Part shown: one piece after another, positions 46,401 to 60,240 of the stretch | How the letters are laid out: every line of letters begins with the position of its first letter | How positions within the stretch are numbered: position 1 is the stretch's first letter | NCBI GenBank assembly: GCA_002197995.1 | Contig: NGZR01000001.1 | Coordinates: 12,977,501-13,041,500, forward strand | Length of the DNA: 64,000 nucleotides | Source of the DNA: Gaeumannomyces sp. JS-464 | Taxonomy: Eukaryota; Ascomycota; Sordariomycetes; Magnaporthales; Magnaporthaceae | Reading direction: 5' to 3' | The notes under the pieces: generated by a model | The model's input: only the letters and a program-made list of their open reading frames with translations | What the model was told of the DNA's origin: nothing | Databases searched by the model: none | Made by a program: the position numbers and the translations under genes

Positions 46401-48000
46401 TCCGTCATAGTGCGGGACTGGATTGAGCCCTGATACTGGCCGGGCGTGCGCGAGCTCGTGGTCGACACCTCGGAAGCACCGCTCCGGCTCGACTGAGAGC
46501 TCGAGGGACGGAATTGGGGGTTGGGGTGCTGCTGCGGCGGAGTGGCTCTTGACTGGATCATGCGGGCCAGAGGCGACATGCGGTCCTCCTCGCTCTCAGA
46601 GGCGGTCGTCTCAATCGCAACCGAAATCTCGGACTCGGATGCGCTGGCGGCCGCGGCCTTCTCTTGCTCCTCGATCGAGACAGGAGGCGATGGTGGCAGG
46701 AGATTTGCTGGGTGCTGGACATTGGCGACCATCATGGCTGGGGCGTTGAGATCGAACTGCTGGACAGTGTTATTCGCGCCGAGGGTGAACAGGCTTGCCC
46801 CAGGCCCGTAGACGGCGAGGCCGCGGACGTGCTCCAGCGAGGGGATAGCATCGTATGTAACGTGCTTTGTCCGGACATCCCACGATAATGTCTCGCTGTT
46901 CGTTGGTATGTTGTCAGTCACCAGACCTACAGTGCCAGGTATATCAAGTCGCCCCAACTTACTTCTCGGAGAACTGGACAATGCGGCCGTTCTTGGACCA
47001 GGCCATCCAGTTTGGCCCAGTAAGGTAGTTCTCCGACTTCTTGAGGATCCTCACCACCTTGGCCGGGTCCGCGCTATTGTACGACTTGGCCACGCTCCAG
47101 ATACGAAGATCACCGTCGTTCGTCTGCACTGCCAGCATGTCAGACTTTTGGCGTGAGGACGAGGCGTGCCATGACAAGCTGACAATGGGCGACGGCCCCC
47201 TGGATGTGGTGAGGTTGTGCAAAATGGTAAACCTCGGCTGCAAATTGGCGATGAGCAGCGAGCCGTTCTGGTATCTAATATGGGAGAATACCTTTAGTCA
47301 GTTCCATGCCCATCATATATTGTGAGTGCCTGCCACCACCCACATTGGGAGCTTACCCAATAGCAAAAGTTCGGCAGTCGGCCGCGGGCGCGAGCGCTGT
47401 CACTGCTATTTGATCCAATGTCCTCGAGGAGATGTGCTCCGAGGTTTGGGGCTCAAATAATATTATATTGCCTTGCGTGTTTCCTGCAAGCCCAAGTGTG
47501 GTCAGTAAATGGTTCTCAGAGCAATACCTAGATATCCATGCAATTTAGGCAGGCAGGCCTGGCTCACCAAACGCGACGTTTCCGTTGCGCATCCACGCTG
47601 CGGTTGTGAGATGTTCATACGAGGCAAAACGGGCGACCTCGTCTCCGGACATAAGATCCCACACAATAGCAGTCTGGCCGGCGTCGTAGCTGACCACGAG
47701 CCTGCCCGCGCCCGTCTCGCTCTGGACGTCGACAGCTAGCAGTTGGATCTCCTCCGAGTGGCGCGAGAACCTGCGCTCGATAGTGAGTGTGTCGTGGTGG
47801 CAGCAGACCACGGAACTGCCCTGTGCGTACAGGAACATGGACGCCGTCGCCGCGCTTGGCTCAAAGTACCGCATCACGGTCGAGCTGTGCGCCGACCTAG
47901 GCGGCATCGCGTAATCCGTCGGCGGCTGCGTCCCTCTGCCCCTGGATCTGGCAGCGCTCGAACCCGAGCGGTTCCGGTCGATCGGCCCTGGTGTAGACAT
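42577..48000 (-). CDS. Large WD40 / alpha-solenoid protein with proline-rich C-terminus, one frameshift
   Basis: Five exons on the minus strand (47568-48000, 47357-47483, 46963-47274, 45633-46895, 42577-45570) give about 1,709 aa. All splice phases agree. The first 320 or so residues are beta-propeller blades with WD-like ends (AIVWDLMSGDEVARF, NIILFEPQT, DLRIWSVAKS, ETLSWDVRTK). A Ser-rich linker leads to an alpha-solenoid (LESGDVHAAATIMIGMGDQ, then AIEIYVSHKRFMEALLLACL). The second half is disordered: RS-rich, with a long poly-Gln tract and three poly-Pro blocks that could bind SH3, WW or profilin. Propeller, then solenoid, then Pro-rich tail recalls Sec31 and other protocoatomer scaffolds; fungal homologues are often labelled Gemin5-like. 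No specific function is assigned. The frame breaks at 45020-45022 (a CCC run needing a fourth base). Confidence 0.8.
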
Positions 48001-49266
48001 CTCGGGCGGATAATATGCTTTTTCTCTCTTCTCCCCTTCTTCAGTCGGATCGGTCCCCCTCTGCTCTCTGGCGGCGGGGGCGCTTTCGGCGGTCAGGAAT
48101 CTGGAGAGAGGGCAAGCCAAGGTGCGGGGGCGCCGTTAGCGGGAGGCTGCATATAACAAAGACACTCACGCACATCTTCCCCCGCCGCGTGCTCTCCCGA
48201 AGGCTTTTCGAGACACGCAGTGTAAATAGACGGCCGTTACACAGCACAGCAGAAGAAAATGTTTCACATACCAAGCGCAGGGGAGTGCAAGGATCGGCTG
48301 AACTTCCAGAGCAGGATGATTCGCAGCTTTTCCAAGACAGACGGTGGGAGGCTACACAGTTCCGCTCCCGACCATCACGCTGAAAGGATACCCACGCTGC
48401 GTTGGGGGCACCTTGGCGGTTCTTTCCTTCTTCGTCCAGTGTCCCCGTTCCAAGTCGAATGACGTTCCTCACGAGCCGGGAGTGTGAGCGGAACTCGAAT
48501 TCGCCCCCGGGGGTACGTGGATGCTGTGCCTCGTGGCTCTGGGTACGACGCAACGAGAGGTCGTAGAAGATTATGCGCAGTGTTCTCTGGACTCCCTTTG
48601 ATTCCTTTTTAGTCCACTTTCCTTCTCTTAACAGATAACAGACAAGACAAGAGAGAAGAAGGGAGGGAGGGGGGAAGTGAACAGATGAGGTATATCTAGG
48701 GTTATGATGGAGAAATAATAATCGATGCGTAAAAGTCGGGGTGCAATAAAGGGAGGGTGGGATAGTAACGGTTGCACGGGTCCGTGAAAGTACGTGGAGG
48801 AAGAAAAAAGGAGAGGTATACCAAGTACGCGCGCAAGTCTGGAAGACTGGCCACTACCACGCAACAGAATCAATGCTGCTGCAGCAGGGGGGAGTAGGAG
48901 TGGGCGGCCTAGGTGTGGGAGCGGCAACCTCTTGTCGACGATAGGTTACCCGCCTCGTGGGCGGCAGTACCAAGTACTAGGTACCCACCTCAAAGCGTGG
49001 TGTCTGCCACGCACCGCTATCTTCCGAGAAGAGTCACGTTGGGCCACGGCTAGGGAGGGTGTGCTCGGCGCTTGACATGCAGCAGTTTAGTGCGGACAGC
49101 ACGACGAACAGGTGAGCCCGCAGCTTGCTGAAGGTGACAAGTGAAGGTGTCGGCCACGGAGGAAATATGCGGAGTTGGGAGGATGGGGAGGAAAAAAAAA
49201 AGAAAGAGGTGGGAGTGGTGTAGGTAAGTAGGGGTAGGGTAGCAAGCAGGCCGGTGGAAGGTACAT

Positions 49267-49286
49267 AAAAAAAAAAAAAAAAAAAA
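49267..49286. repeat. A20 homopolymer
   Basis: Twenty consecutive A in noncoding sequence. No flanking target-site duplication was noticed that would mark a retroposon tail. Confidence 0.8.
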
Positions 49287-52200
49287 TGGGCATCCCCTTC
49301 CAAGAGGGGTGTGATAGCAAATAAGTCGCAGGTGTGAAGCGCCTGGGTCCTTGGGCCCAGCCCTGTAAGTGGTTAACACCAAGATGGCATATAAAATTAG
49401 AGCTTCGCATCGATGGGCCGACCATGTCTCTTTGCTTCACTACTAGACGCCAGGCGGGGCTAGCGCAAATCCCGCCATCGAACGCATGCAATCAAGCAAG
49501 CCTATCCGGCGAAGGAAAGGCAGCGGATAGGAGTGGTATTGGAGCGAGGGAGCCTTGGGCAGCGGGGACGGACCGGCTCATCTGCCCCCAAGCCAAGGAC
49601 GCGCCCTGCACCCAACGTCAGGGCATTAACGGGGCCAGAAGGGAACGAGGAGTGCTTCATTGGGCCAGCAAGTAGCCCGCGGGTGAGTGGGAAAAGAGGG
49701 CGGCGGCCATGAAGAGAAGGTACATGCTGTGCATGGCCGCAAAAAAAAAAGGTGCCAGGGGTGCCGGTTAGCGGGAAAAGCGGAGAGGGTTGACGGTGTC
49801 TGCGATAGGACGGCTGGTGTGCTTGGGTAGCCCCCAGTGGCTCAACCGACAACGAAAAGACCCTTGTCTGGGCAGGCATGTCGAGTACATGGTACATGCA
49901 ATAGTTCTCCAGAAATAGCCCTGACTGTCTGCTTCTGCATGGCCCGTTTGTTTCTTCTGCGCATCCCGGTTTTTACAGGCAGTCCTCAGCGCCGACGTGG
50001 AAGGTCGCCGCGGCAGAGCCCGTGCGATGAGAGGGCGTTGCGGGTGCAAGTTGCCCCCAGAGCTGGGGCTAACGCGCCCAGTCCGTGCCAGCAGCGTCAC
50101 CGGGCAGGCGTCAGCCACGAGCGAGGGGCCAAGTGTCTGGCCGCCTCGGGGCCGCGAGGGAGATTCTTCATGGGGCGTGGAGAGGGCAAATGTCGCGCGG
50201 CGGTCACTTGACCTCGCAGACTCGACGACTCGGCCCTGCTGGCCGTCTTCAGTGGCTCTGGGCAGGAAATGGTTTGCGGGGCCATGGGATGACAGAATGT
50301 ACCGGTGACCACGGCTGGCAGACCGCTGTTGAAGCGAGTGGTCGCACCGCGTTGATGTACCTTACATCCCGGCTGCCACTGCATGCGGTAAGCTAGCTCC
50401 AGACTGGACGACGGGGGCCCATGATCGTCGACAGGCCGTCCCGCCTCTGGCCCTTGGAGGAGCCCTCGTCCACCTTTCCCCGCCCGGGCGGGCGAAGAGA
50501 AGATGAAAGTGGGCAAAAGCGCGGCCGCAGTTCCTCAGAGGGCGGCGCGTAGGCGGGGGCGAAAAGGAAGGGCGAGAGTCATCATCATTAGACGCGGCCT
50601 TGGGCTCAGTTGGCACGTTGGTTCGCGCGCGGGTATCATGCATTCGCCTCTGTGTGGCGCACCCGGGCGCTCTCGCAATTACGTCTGCTCTTCATGTTCA
50701 CTTCGGCCCGGCGACCAGCCCAGCAGACGGCTGGCTTTAGGTGGTGCTTGGTCTGCACAAAAGGAGGCAGGCACAGAGGCGAACGGGTTCGGGGTGGTGC
50801 GTTGTTACCTTCTCAATGGATTGTGTGCGTGCAAGCGTGCGTGTGCGAACTGCGACAGGCTGCGACAGCCCTCCTGACGACGTGGTTGGGCAGAGCTCGA
50901 GAGGGGCGGGGTCGGGGTGCAGGGGTGCCAAGGCCATTGAAGTCGCCGTTTTACGCGCCCGGCTGGCAAGCTAGAGAGGTCCGGCCCGCCAATTGGCTGG
51001 CGGGCTGCAGCGCGCTCTCCCTTTCCGGCATGGCAGTGACATGGGTGCATCCCTGCCCGGCGCTAAGATTTCCGCGCCTTCCAATCCTGCCACCCTGCCT
51101 GGCACACCCCCCACTTTCCATTGTGTTTCCCACCACCCTCGAGCGAGGACTCGAGCTCGCTTTCATACCTGACATGGCAACACCCATGGATCTTTATTTT
51201 CCGTCGACAATGCGCCCGCTGCTCGATTGTTATCAATGTCACTAGTCGCCCAGGCACCTCTCCCGCTTCCCCTCATCAGCGCAAGCATCAATATGGAATC
51301 GAGGCCCATCTGGCGTGTGGATTACATGCAATAGCACGGCCTTTTAATGTGTGACTTATCGCACCAGACAATCTTGACGTCCTCGGCACCATGTCCCGCT
51401 CGTATGTTGCCTGACCGTCAATGCCGTGTAAGACTACCAGGACTGCGACTCTATCTTCCTTTCTCGTGAGGACGTCGGTACCCAGAAATGCGCATGGGCA
51501 CGTACGTGCGTACCGCCAACCAAGCCAAGGCCCATCTTCTTTGTGTGATCGCGCATGGGGGCCTCGACGTCGTCAAGAGACTGTGATCTCATTTCCGCCG
51601 GGGCGGGAGGAGGGTGACTTGCTTCTTGATACGTGCAGCAACGAGCGGCGACCCATCAAGCAACCGCCTCTTTGCCGGCCTGCGCAGCGCCATCGGCCTG
51701 GTTGAAACAAGGGTTGGAGTGAGCCGGGTGGGCTTCTGCCATCTGCAGCGGCTTGCTTCCCCAGCCTCCTCACTACCTTTCATGGCAGGTAGATGTGCAT
51801 CACAGATGGATGTGTGCTGCACCTGGGGGCCACCGCCAACTCGAACCACCTCCCCTCCCACCCTCCATCCCCCCATGCTCGGCCAAATGCAGCGTGGAGT
51901 GTCCCGCAGCAGCATTGCCATACAGCCTGCATTTTTGCACCGACGGATGAATGGACACTGGGTTGGGGTCAGGGTCCTCCTCCCGACCGCCAACTCCCAA
52001 CCAACCGCCGCCGCCGCCTTGTGTCTACCTCTACCCACATCAACACATTTGCAATGCATCTAAGGTGCTGACAGAATATGCCTTGATTCCTACACGCTAC
52101 TAGTGGAGCATGTAACATGTGGGCAAGTCATGTGTACGTTGCACGTAGGATAACGTATCTCTGCCCACGAAACCAGCTCAATATAAAATTAATGTCAGTT

Positions 52201-55200
52201 AACCACACCCGACGCCACCTGCACCGCATCTGCCGGTGTGCCGAGGACTAGCTCAAGGCCCGAGGCGTTCCTCCTAGCGTCAATGGACCTAGCACTAGAC
52301 GTGATTGTGTCCCTCATTTCAGATCCGCGCGCCGTTCGGCGTCCAGGACCGTCGGCTTCTCCGTCCAAGTGACCGAGCAGTCGCCGCTGATGGATGGTTG
52401 AAGGTCGATTATGTAGGACAGAGTGAGGCGAGCGAAAGCTTAGCTCTTGCTGTCAACATCCCGTATTCCCGACCTCTCCCACACAAGACCCAGCTGTCTT
52501 GAGCGAGGTGGTGTCCAGAACGGTGGGCGACTACGACGTTGGCCCCTGGTTTCACCACACCGATACACACACCATCCGAGAATGCAGCCACACTCTTCTG
52601 CGCGTGGCTGGCAGTGGGGGAGGGGGCGAAGGAAAGAGAAAGATAGAGAAGCGGAAAACACAAATAACAATAACGGGGCATGGAGGGCCTGTCCCGTCGA
52701 CCACTGGAAAGGCCTCGACATCGGGCATACTCTAATCTCCAGTTCTCGCTGCAACCCCCAATTGGCAAGGTTGTTAATGCACTGTTACCATGGCTCATGG
52801 AAGGCAGCATGTTGCGCAGCGTCCGCTCTGGTGTGCAGGAGACTCGGGGCTCACTCGTTTCCTGCACTCTTTCGAGGTTGCTCCGCTTGCTGTGCGTTTT
52901 TCGTGGGTTCGGATAGCGGCGTAACAGGGGTGGAAAAGAAAAAGGAAGAGAGAGAAAAAAAAAATCAATGTCACCTTCCCCACTCCATCCAGCAGTGCCA
53001 ATGACTTCGAAGTTCCAGTTCCTGAGTGGGGATGGCACAGCAGGAGGGGGCCGGGATAAAGTCGAGGGAGGGACAGCATTAGTTTGGTATGCCAATGGAT
53101 ACCCTGTCGCCCCTTGCAGCCACTTACACGCCTCGGTCCAGCCGCCTTCTCTCAGGAACCGAAGAACAAAGCCCGTACATGACAATTGCCTGCTTACACG
53201 TACCGAGGGGTTCATACGAGTGCATACATCCAGTCACGCCCACACGACGTTCTTTATGCAGTCCTACAGTGACGAGACAAGCCGGGGGGAGCCAGTCGGG
53301 GAGGAGAATCCGGGCGGCCTGGGAAAGGACACTGCAAAAGTACGGCATAAACTCCACAACCCGCCCGCGGTCGCGAGCCGAGTGGGCTGCCCGGTTGTCC
53401 GTCTTGTTGAGATGCCGCCATGCAAACAGCATGGATTGGAGGATGGGATCATGGATGCGCACACTCAAGAGCCTACCCGACCCGAGTCAAGAAATCCGAC
53501 GCTCGGGCCATCTTGCGAACAGGACGGGCGCTTGCCGGTTCCCGCACCCAGGTCCTAAAGATCCCGGCAGGCTTCCCCTCAGTGAGCACAAAGAAAAAAA
53601 AGAAGAAAAAGCAAGCGTCATCACCGGCTCAACACCTATGCATTGTCCCTTATAGAAGCCTCAATCACAACGCCATCACATCAATCCAATATCCCTCCCC
53701 AGCAGATCGGGCTTCTTCGGGGATACGACAAGCAACTCGAAAACGAGGCCCCGGGGCGAGGCAGCCACCTGCCTTCCAGCCACTCGTTTCCCCTCGCCTT
53801 TGTCCGTTCTGCTTGGTGAACCAAAAAAAAAAAAAAAAACACAATCGGAACAGCTCCATATCGTGACCCATGTCTGGCTCGGGAAGGATTGAGGAGTTCA
53901 ATTCCAACAGCGTCGGCAGCAAGGGCAGGGGAGCAAGGGTGGACAGCTCCGTCCACCAAGAAGGGGGCCAAAGCTGACATGACGGCAACCTCGCCGGGTG
54001 AACCCCTGCCCTTTTATCTGATCTTGCAAGATTTTCCCCTTCCCAAGAACGATCAGCCCGGCCCGAGCTGAAGAGACGACGGCGACTGCGGGGGCGAGAG
54101 TCCGAAAGAGCTACCGTGCTACCCTGGTCTGGGTCGGGTCCGATCATCGCAAGCGACTGCAAAAGCGCAACCTTGTCTCGTTTTGGTCACATTACACCTC
54201 GAGGGCGGGCAGGCAAGCCCACGCTGGGCTGGGAAATGTTTCCCGTCGCTGCTGTCTCTGGGTCCTTGCCGCAAGTTCATGCGGCTGCCACACCGACTTG
54301 CCCAGTATCAGCCCGACGCATAGACCTCGGCCTGTCAAACGAGATTTGACGTTACTGTTGCCTTTCACAGCTGTCCCTGGTCAAATCCTGGATCTCCCGC
54401 GCGTCCGCCAGACCCGACAGCCCTGCTGGCTTGGGCTCAAGGACAGCGGCATATTGACCCGCGCGGAGAGGCTTGAGAGGCTTGTCGACGCGACGTTGCT
54501 CCCGTGGCGCCGTCGGTGGTCGGTTCATGGATTAAACATGGCAACATCCAATCGACCTAGGCCCATCTGACATCCATCACAACCTGCCCGCGAACTGTTG
54601 ATCCGGCGTATCAGATCGGGACTGGCTACACCGTTCGTGGTTGCGTTGCACCTTTCTCCTCTTTGTGGTATTTCCTCTTCCGTCTGCTTCTCCTCTCCGT
54701 CTTGATGCTCATTTGTCCCTTTTGCGGGTGCCAGCGAGGGCAAGATCCAATCCCGCCGCAGAGCGCAACTCAAGGATCCCCGGCGTCGCATAATTCTGGC
54801 TGCCCCAAAAAGGCAGCCCGCACCATCTCCACAATCATCACATCGCATTATGGGTTTCTGCCTTTTCCCCCAATGTCCTCATCACACTATCACGGTGCCC
54901 TGCAGATCTTAGCTCGGACGGTTTCCCCACGCTCTCCGAGCAAATCACCACACCTTCCGAGCCTTTTGTTCAGCTCCTCGGTCCTTGGGCGAGGAAAGGC
55001 GGGAAACAGCCAAGCTGCCCCTGCGAATGCTGGTCGAGGCTGATGTGACGGCCGGGAAATTCATTGGCGAAAGCTCGTCGAAATGGGGCGCGCCACAATA
55101 ACCGCCATCAAGGTATCTATACTTGTCCACCAACCAATATGCTCTCGCACGTATCAGAGATACTGCACCCGATCTTCATATTGCGCCTTGTCTATTACCC

Positions 55201-57258
55201 TCCTAACCTACCTCCTGCCTGCCCGACATGCCTCTACAAGCCATCCAGGTCGCTCCATACAGGCCTCCCAGTGTCTTGGGGTGTGACATGGACCCTATCA
55301 CCTCATGTGTTCCACGCGCGGTTGGGGGTGCATCCATGTGCCTCTTGTGTATCCCACAAACGGGCCCACGCTCTCGTGACGGTCACGGGATGAGCACACA
55401 TGTCACGCATGGCACATGAGGAACAATGGAGAATGGCATTTTGCGCCAACCAGCAAAGTCACCAACGCACAGGGGGCCAGCACGCAGCCACAAGTCAACG
55501 TGCTACCAGCTCCCTCCCCCCGCAGCCATGGCGGCGCCTCCGTTGCGGGACCGACGCGCCCCCGAAAGAATGCCCGGACTCGGTGTGCCCAGCCTAGGCT
55601 AGTGGTAGCGTCGAGACTCTGCGTGGGTCTATTTTCGGGTACACTGTTTCCGTCTGAAGATGAGCAGTCACTTCGTCTGGGAACGGTTGAGCAGCCCAAC
55701 TCTCCATTCTGGAAGAATGACAGAAGTGTGTGTATGCTCGCTTGTGGGACTGTGACTGCTCCCATGGCCGGCTCGCCATTCGGAAGACAGAAGCGGGCTG
55801 TGACTCGTCGTCGTTTCGCAAGGCCAAGGCCAGATTGGAGCATCATTCCGGCTGGGTCGCATGCGAACATCTGCCATTGTCATATCTCAGCCAACAGAAT
55901 GAACCCCCGCGACCACACAAGGTCCCGTATCCGATGCTTCACGCTCGCAATCGGGTGCATCAGCAAAGCACGTACGAGATTGATGTTTCGCACCACCCGG
56001 GGCCCAATCGAGCTTCCTCCTGCGCTCTTTCCCTCAAGTTAGGGTGGTTTGAGAGGGTTGCAGTGGACGGTTTCGCTTCACAGGCGAGGACAAATCATGG
56101 CCTGCAGGCGGCCGGTACCCGCGTCCATTGGCTCGCCCAGATATAGATCCCGCAGCAGTGTCCATCCAACCCCCATCCGTGCAGTCGAAGCCGGTGACAA
56201 ATGGCTGCGCAGAAGCCTGCAAGCCCAGCACACCGAGTTGAGTGGCTCGTCGTCCCGACTGGTTCGAGGAGCGGGGGATACCGGAATTCGGCCAGAGTAT
56301 AACACGGCCGGCATGAATGTGCTGCAACACAAAGAAGCGGGGAGAAGAATGAAAGGAGAGATACTGGGTAAAGTAGGAAGAAGGCCAGTTTCGAGCGAAG
56401 CGATGTCAAACAGGCGATGCGTGTGACGGACGCATAGAATCGCGACAAAGCTGCGTGGTGGTTCTGGTCCGGGCAAGAAGGAGAAATGGCAGACGAGACG
56501 AAAGGCAACCGACCCGTCGCCAGGCACCAAAGGGTCCAAGGCTACCTTGGATACATTACCACACCCACCTGTGCCCGCGCCCCAAGATGCGCAAATGCTG
56601 GCTGTAGGTCCCTACTCCTGAGAGGGCGCGCGACTGCGGCCCGAACTGTGTTGTCGATAGAACGCACACTCAATGTCTCCCAAGACAAACGAACAGGGTC
56701 CAGCTTGGGCAATGGAACGTCAGGCAGACACCACCCAGCGCGTGGCGTGTTTGGGACCGTTCTGGGCATATCTTTTTGGTGACGAGCTTGTTCATCGAAA
56801 TGGACTCGATTGAACCTGCCTACCCACCAACCCTCTCCTCTTGGTTCAGTTCCTCTATCGGATAGCCTGCAAGTGATGGCCGCGACAGCGTGCTCCATTG
56901 GGTGCCTGGTGGAAGCCCGCCGGCAGCGAATGAATGCCGGACATCACGACGCGGTTTCCTCTTTCGGGCACCGCGCGGGCTGGGGCCTGTGTGCCGCAGT
57001 GCCGATGATCAACATCCAGAGGTGCACGGGGATGGAGTGAAAGAGTGAGTGAGTCCACAAAGTCCGCCGACGCCCGAGAAAGCACCCATCCTTTCCCATC
57101 GATTGACCCGCCAGTAGCAGGGCAAATTGTTAGGCTGCTTACTATTTCTTCCTTCTTGTGCCATCCTCCCTTGCATTCGCCAAATGCTCCCTCCGGCGCC
57201 GTCGTCGGCTAGCAGACAGCCCACCCAACCACCGTGCCCAGAATCCATCCTCTTCCGT

Positions 57259-57277
57259 CCCCCCCCCCCCCCCCCCC
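57259..57277. repeat. C19 homopolymer
   Basis: Nineteen consecutive C in noncoding sequence, similar in kind to the C28 run at 20783-20810. Confidence 0.8.
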
Positions 57278-60240
57278 TTGCTCTTGCCCTTGCCCAATCC
57301 TTCCAAACCCCCACCCCCGGGGCATCCGGGCTTCTCGCCCCGGTGCTCCTGGATTATGCAAGAGAGCCTCTGGGAGCGGATGCTAAAGACGCGCGGAAAG
57401 GCGTGAAAATGCCCCGGCGTGTCCTAGCCAGTTGGGTACTAGCCGGCGCAGCGGTGTGCTATGATTGACCCCGGGAATCGTGCTGCCTGTTCCATGCGAG
57501 ATGAAGGTGTGATGATGAAGGCGGCGGTGGTGGTGCTGAGACTGCCCGAGCGCGCATTATCACGATCCCATCAAGGGACGAGCTGCGGTCTAGACAGGTC
57601 TCTGTCCCGGGCTCGATGTGATTTGGGAGTTCCATATGCACGGTCCTCGAGCAAATCACATCTTCTTTTCGACCTCTTCGACCCTGGGCATGGCGGGGGA
57701 CTGCCGGGTGCGAAGCGAGGAGCGTGATGTGACTGATGATGCGAGCGGCGGATGGCAGGTAGGTAGAGCGCTGCTCTACCCCTTCCGGCGAGTCCCTTTC
57801 ATGGGAGTCCCGCGGGCAGTGTCGTCAGGGGGATCGTATGGAGGAGAATGGGGCATGGAGGGGAGAGGAATGAGGGTGAGTGTATAAGCAACCCCGTATG
57901 GAGCACCCATCTTGGCCGCTGGCGGGATAGAGAAGAGGAGCCCGAAGCTCCTAATACAGGGCATGTTGGAAGAAGAGACAAGGAGGGAGAGAAAGACATG
58001 TGAGTGATGGAACCCCGAGAATGCCTCTACCCAGAGCACCTGTCCGATATCACAGAAGCTTCTCCGAGACGCTGATGGACCATAACGGGATGTGAATAGG
58101 CATGCAGGTAGCACGACAAGGAGGTTTGGAGGGGAAGAGAAGGGCAGAGTGGCGGTGTGCGTGACGTGATCGCGCAAACGTCGGTGTCCCGGCGAGGTCG
58201 GAGAATGCCCATCATCCCCGGACCGCGACGGGCTCCGGGTCCCACTCGGGCCTCGGACAAGGTGGGGGGTGGCGCTTTGAGATGCTCGTTACGGCCGAGT
58301 GGCGCCGCCACTTCCGAGGGGATCGGCGGCCCGGAAGGGGGAGGGGCTCGGTGAGGGTTGAGAGAGTAAGTGGAACGGCCCTGAGCGCCGCCCCTGTGTG
58401 GACCTCGCCCTGGAGTCTGGCCATGCCCGACCCCGAGAGTGGTTCCCCGCCTCAACATCTCCTGTGCTGGTCTAGCAACCCGACCCGAGGTGCCTTGCTT
58501 GTCGCCAGTCATGTCGTGCTGCGTGGATGGCTCTGCCGTGCGAAGCGACCACGTCGTGTTCGCACAGGCGGTGTACCGTCGGGTCGGGTCTTTTGGGGTG
58601 GGAAGGTGAGGGCGGGGATCCTGAAATGCAGCAAGTCATGTCACAGCAAATCGTCACGTTTGATGTTAGGGTCAGGGATTTTTGCTTGTGTGAATAATAT
58701 TGATGGTAATAATGTCAGGTTTGTGTGAAAGGAAGAAACGCTGCTATGCTAAAACTAACTAAAGGTGGGGGGTATCATGCGCTTGCCAATGATGCTGCTA
58801 AATGCTTCCAGGCTCTGGGGGTTTCGCCCTGCCAAAAGAGAGAAAAACAATGCTGAGATGACACGCCCTGGTGAAGATCTCTGTCCCAAAAATAACAAAT
58901 TCCAAAAATGTGTTCCCGCGGATTCCGCCCTGCCCAACCCTGAAACGGGGTCGATAGCTGAAGCGGCCGTCCGATTCCCCAAGGCCAAGAAATAATGATA
59001 TAATCAAATAAGGAAAGAAATCCAAGATGCTTTTATGTGCCCGTTCCCAGAACCCCATGACCGAGAATGCCCAATATCCCCACAGTTGTAGTAGTAGTAA
59101 AGGAAAATGCTTGGATGACGGCGATGACTCTTCGTTGAAGGAAATTGTACACCGGGGGCGGGGTGGTCGTGGTATGCGCACGCGTGACGTGGCGGCGGGG
59201 GTGGGTGTGAGCAAGTTGGATAAAGCGTCACCGCCAAAAACCCCAAGCCACAGGCCCACGATGTGGCCTCGCCCCCAAAATGTGTGAAAGGAGGTGAAGC
59301 CCGACCGAGTTGGCCCACCGCGTGATTTATGCTCCTGCTGGGCTTTGCAGCCCGATGTAGTGTGTTGCCCGACCCAAGGCGGCCACCGAATTGCTTCGTG
59401 TATGTGTAGTGTAGGAGTGGAAGAAGAGTCTCATGACGCCCATCGCCCTGGCCATGGTAGGCTAAGAGGCGTCAGACGGGGCCGGCGCGGGGCGTGCACA
59501 CATGTCGTACAGACAGCGCCCAGGCGCCTATGACGCAGCGCGCGACTCGAGGTTGAGATAAGGAGGCGAGAAAATGATTGAGAAAAGTGCCGAGGGATTA
59601 TCAGGCAGACAGAGATGGCGAGTGTTGATTGTTGGTTGCCGCAGGCCTCACGTGCGCCCGAGGTCAATCCAAAGTGTGGGGGATGCGGGATGTCTCGGGC
59701 CCCAAGCTTGGAGGGGCTGCCCGAGACCGGCCGAGGCACAAGCATGTGTGCGCCAGCGGCCGGAAAGCCCCCAAAGTGTAGGCTGTTTGTTGGTGGGATG
59801 GGATAGATGAGGAAGGAACGGCCGGAGCACCGGAATGAAATGGATTAAAAATAGGAAACAAGGAAATCCGTCATCGTGTCATCGCCGGATGACAGGACGG
59901 TGTCGAAAATGGGTATCATAGAAGAAGAGGATGAGGATGGATTATTAAGACTGGATTGGAGGAAACACGAGTTAGCATTGTCCGATAGGATGGAGGCCGG
60001 TGAGCCATACAAGCGAGGGCGGAAAATGCGACGCGACACAAAAGGCCGGTTTGCGAATTGGTGATGCGACCGAGGGGGTTAGTCAGCTTACATTGAATGT
60101 GTGGTTGTGGTTGCTCCACAGCGCGCGGCGCAGGAGGCGGCGAGGCGTGAGGGGCAGGCCGTGTGTGCGCGGCGGCGGGCCGAGTGCAGTGGGTTGACCG
60201 CCTGCAACGTTGCCGTCGCAGGCTGCGGCTGTTGGTTCCT

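Larger units (their letters stand above)
48001..60240. other. 12.2-kb gene desert
   Basis: No convincing protein-coding or RNA gene was seen between the WD40-protein start and the small gene at 60.2 kb. The longest open frame (268 codons, minus strand, 52409-53215) has no family features and no intron logic. The sequence is not obviously AT-rich, so RIP decay is not suggested. It holds homopolymers (A20 at 49267-49286, A18 at 53823-53840, C19 at 57259-57277). The first 1 kb is probably the promoter and leader of the WD40 gene. Confidence 0.5.

Noticed and set aside
48966..48990. Fragment of a dispersed 5S rRNA gene
   Set aside because: Only the short AAGTACTAGG word resembles 5S rRNA; the flanking internal-control-region sequence is absent.
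52409..53215. 268-codon open frame on the minus strand in the gene desert
   Set aside because: It has no recognisable domain, irregular composition and no conserved-looking blocks. It is best explained as a chance open frame in GC-rich DNA.
48001..60240. RIP-degraded transposon in the gene desert
   Set aside because: The sequence is not AT-rich, lacks long TA-rich blocks, and shows no reverse transcriptase, transposase or terminal repeats that I could recognise.
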